From positions 1-64,000 of the forward strand of contig CAKOKS010000006.1 of NCBI GenBank assembly GCA_934095845.1: a stretch of 64,000 nt of DNA, given 5' to 3'. This document shows positions 62,130-64,000 of this stretch, piece after piece. The notes beneath the pieces are model-generated. The model searched no databases. It was not told the DNA's origin and saw only the letters and a program-made list of their open reading frames with translations. This DNA comes from an uncultured Bacilli bacterium. Its GTDB lineage: Bacteria > Bacillota_I > Bacilli_A > RF39 > UBA660. Each line of letters opens with the position of its first letter. The stretch's first letter is position 1. The position numbers and the translations under genes were made by a program.

Positions 62130-64000
62130 TAAATACCACTTATCCTATCTCTTACAAAACTATATAGTTTTGATACGTCAGCAACTTTTATTTGATCTTG
62201 TTTTCTTATAGCAGCTGCTTTTAATGTATATTTATCTAGGTTTGTTTTACCTCTAACATAGTTATAAAGCATTGAAACATCGAATACATTAATTTTTCCA
62301 TCACCATTTAAGTCACCTATAACAATTATTTTATAAGTTTCATTACCATTAACTAAACTCATATTAGTTCCAACATTTGTTACAGATGATGTAATATTGT
62401 TATTATTTTTATCTAGTATTTTATAATTACTTACAACTCCTCTTAATCTAGATAAGAAGTCATTTTTATTTATATTCTTTTGAGTCATTGAATTTACAAA
62501 TATTGTATGTTCAGAGTAATTTATTTCAAATACATTAGATGTTAATCTTTCTAATACATTAACTTTAATTTGTTTAGTAATATCTTTATTTTTAACAGTG
62601 ACATTTGAACTTCCTACTTTATTACCTTTAATTACTTTATTATTTATAGTAACTGAATCATTATCACTTATAATTTCAAATGATTTATTTGTATAGTTAC
62701 TTGGATTTGCATCAATTACAAGTTCTCTTTCTTCACCATTATATAAAGTAATTTCATCTGGTATAAGAAGTTCAGTAATCTTAATATATTTACTTACTTC
62801 TTTAGTAATCTTTGTATATGGTAAACCATTTATACAAATATAGAAATCAATTTCACCATCAGTTAAAGCACCAGTTATAAATTCAGACTTTAATAGATCA
62901 TTTAAAGATTCAACATTAAGTTTTACTTCATCAACTAGAGTTAAACCTTTATAAGAACGAATTGAATATGCATCTAACTTACTATTATCATATGATGAAG
63001 TAAATTCATAATAACCTTTAGCTCCATCAATATCATATATTAAATTATCACCATAGTTAACATTTTCTTTAATATATGAGGAATCACTCAAATTAACTTT
63101 ATAATGAGTATCATCAATTGTGAATTCTAATTTATTTGAAACACTGTAAGAAAGTTCATCTTCATAATAGTAAAGTTCAATATAATATTTACCTACTCTT
63201 GCTTTAAAAGGTATGATATTTATTTTAAATGTTCCATCGTTTAAGAAGTTATTAACAACTTCAAATGAAGGAGTAATATTATCAAGAGTTATATCACTAT
63301 AAAGGATATTACCTTCTTCATCATATATTTTTGCTTTTAGTTTACTTGATTCATCATTACTAATTGAACCTAGAACTTTAAATGTATATGACATATTATC
63401 TTGATCAGCATATATTGGTTTAGTATTAGCTTCCATATTATCAAGTTTTATTTCTTTATAAATTGAATACATTCTAATAGTAGTTTCTTTTACAACTTTT
63501 GTACCATTATTTTCTTGATATGTGTAAACAATTCTGTATTCTCCTGGTTCAAGATTAGTATCTTTGTCATAGTAAATATTTGTTTTATAATTAAATTTTT
63601 CTATTTCAAATTTACTTGTAACATCTTCATCTTTACTATTTAAAATTTTGATATCCATATCAGATGCAAATAATTGGAATTCGCTTTCTAAAGTAACTTC
63701 AATAGTTGCATCAACATTATTATGTAAATTACCATCTACTGCATTAGTAATTATATTAACATTTTTAATATTAAATTCTTTTTTATAGTCAACTACTTCA
63801 AATGTTGTTTCTTTTTCTCTTTTGAATCCATCCATTTGGTAATACGTTACTAATTTGTAGACCCCTGGAGTAATCGCATTTTTCTCATACTCTACATATA
63901 ATTCAAATGATGTAAAATCTTTAGCATAGTTTTTAGCATAAATATTAAATTTACTTGTAACATCTTCATTATTACTATTATATATTCTTGTATTCCTACT
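62129..64000 (-). CDS. Surface protein with dockerin domain (partial, 5' end outside)
   Basis: The frame is open from the window edge at 64000; a Met at 63835 is internal. The visible 620 residues have repeated beta modules (EDVTSKF ... GEYRIVYTY, seen twice), an Ig-like segment (LIPDEITLYNGEERELVI) and a C-terminal dockerin: GDLNGDGKINVFDVSMLYNYVRG is a canonical calcium loop and the second, KQDQIKVADVSKLYSFVRD, has lost several ligands. Dockerins bind cohesins. The N-terminus lies outside the window. It is the first visible gene of a four-gene operon. Confidence 0.8.
   Translation of the reverse strand, partial: SRNTRIYNSNNEDVTSKFNIYAKNYAKDFTSFELYVEYEKNAITPGVYKLVTYYQMDGFKREKETTFEVVDYKKEFNIKNVNIITNAVDGNLHNNVDATIEVTLESEFQLFASDMDIKILNSKDEDVTSKFEIEKFNYKTNIYYDKDTNLEPGEYRIVYTYQENNGTKVVKETTIRMYSIYKEIKLDNMEANTKPIYADQDNMSYTFKVLGSISNDESSKLKAKIYDEEGNILYSDITLDNITPSFEVVNNFLNDGTFKINIIPFKARVGKYYIELYYYEDELSYSVSNKLEFTIDDTHYKVNLSDSSYIKENVNYGDNLIYDIDGAKGYYEFTSSYDNSKLDAYSIRSYKGLTLVDEVKLNVESLNDLLKSEFITGALTDGEIDFYICINGLPYTKITKEVSKYIKITELLIPDEITLYNGEERELVIDANPSNYTNKSFEIISDNDSVTINNKVIKGNKVGSSNVTVKNKDITKQIKVNVLERLTSNVFEINYSEHTIFVNSMTQKNINKNDFLSRLRGVVSNYKILDKNNNNITSSVTNVGTNMSLVNGNETYKIIVIGDLNGDGKINVFDVSMLYNYVRGKTNLDKYTLKAAAIRKQDQIKVADVSKLYSFVRDRISGI

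Noticed and set aside
1..64000. Alternative genetic code (TGA as Trp or TAG as Gln)
   Set aside because: scpA and other genes stop at TGA; the TAG in the recombinase aligns to Trp, not Gln, and most genes are open without in-frame TAG.
1..64000. CRISPR array
   Set aside because: No regularly spaced short repeats were found; the only tandem repeat is the protein-coding 243-bp unit.
1..64000. Reverse transcriptase or template repeat for a DGR
   Set aside because: No reverse-transcriptase motif and no matching template were seen, so the DGR reading is kept as a hypothesis about the rest of the genome.

Overview
The window reads as low-GC Bacillota DNA, most likely from an uncultured gut Bacilli lineage with a small genome (RF39-like; the lineage is inference). 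Housekeeping genes are clearly bacterial: scpA/scpB, miaB, lexA, rluD, lspA, leuS behind a T-box, mutM, polA and whiA. TGA is used as a stop (scpA, and the small gene ending at 2039), so the code is the standard bacterial one. Almost every gene is on the minus strand; lexA, a PH-domain gene and a dead IS30-like transposase are the plus-strand exceptions.

Layout. (1) 1-6600, accessory: the 5' part of a helicase with tandem helicase-associated repeats, a small overlapping gene, a decayed IS30-like element with 24-bp terminal repeats, an unknown 394-aa protein, a KilA-N protein and a possible small RNA. (2) 6600-12130, integrative mobilizable element I next to tRNA-Leu(CAA): small protein, large serine recombinase, MobV relaxase, a coiled-coil gene broken by an amber stop, nitroreductase and a transglutaminase-like protein. 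(3) 12210-47300, core region: scpBA, miaB, SOS genes, a HipA-like protein, rhomboid-rluD-lspA, leuS, mutM-polA, PP2C, whiA and a PAS/REC/degenerate HD-GYP protein. Five related surface proteins are interspersed. (4) 47500-58640, element II next to tRNA-Arg(CCT): same small protein / serine recombinase (with an amber stop) / relaxase order, but with defence-type cargo (YobI/KAP-like NTPase, Abi-family HEPN protein), a ruined KilA-N copy and RNA-like hairpins. (5) 58880-64000: HD-domain gene and a surface operon encoding a dockerin protein, two cohesin-like membrane proteins and a further membrane protein.

How it fits together. The surface proteins share one N-terminal module. Three C-terminal domains end in a WWLRS...GVSPAF module whose middle is variable and GC-rich in AT-rich DNA; this recalls the variable regions of diversity-generating retroelements, although no reverse transcriptase is present in the window. 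Two surface operons have near-identical promoters with eight G residues in the spacer between -35 and -10, a classic layout for phase variation. A third surface operon lies under a c-di-GMP-I riboswitch. Between two of these loci sits a compact candidate type I toxin-antitoxin pair with a 30-aa membrane peptide. Next to lexA, a 46-aa membrane peptide has a LexA box inside its promoter, in the position that yneA occupies in Bacillus. In element II the Abi gene is preceded and followed by near-identical 39-nt hairpin/terminator RNAs, which resembles an RNA-controlled toxin arrangement. The strongest leads are the surface-antigen variation set, the hairpin-flanked Abi gene, the small toxin locus and the SOS peptide.
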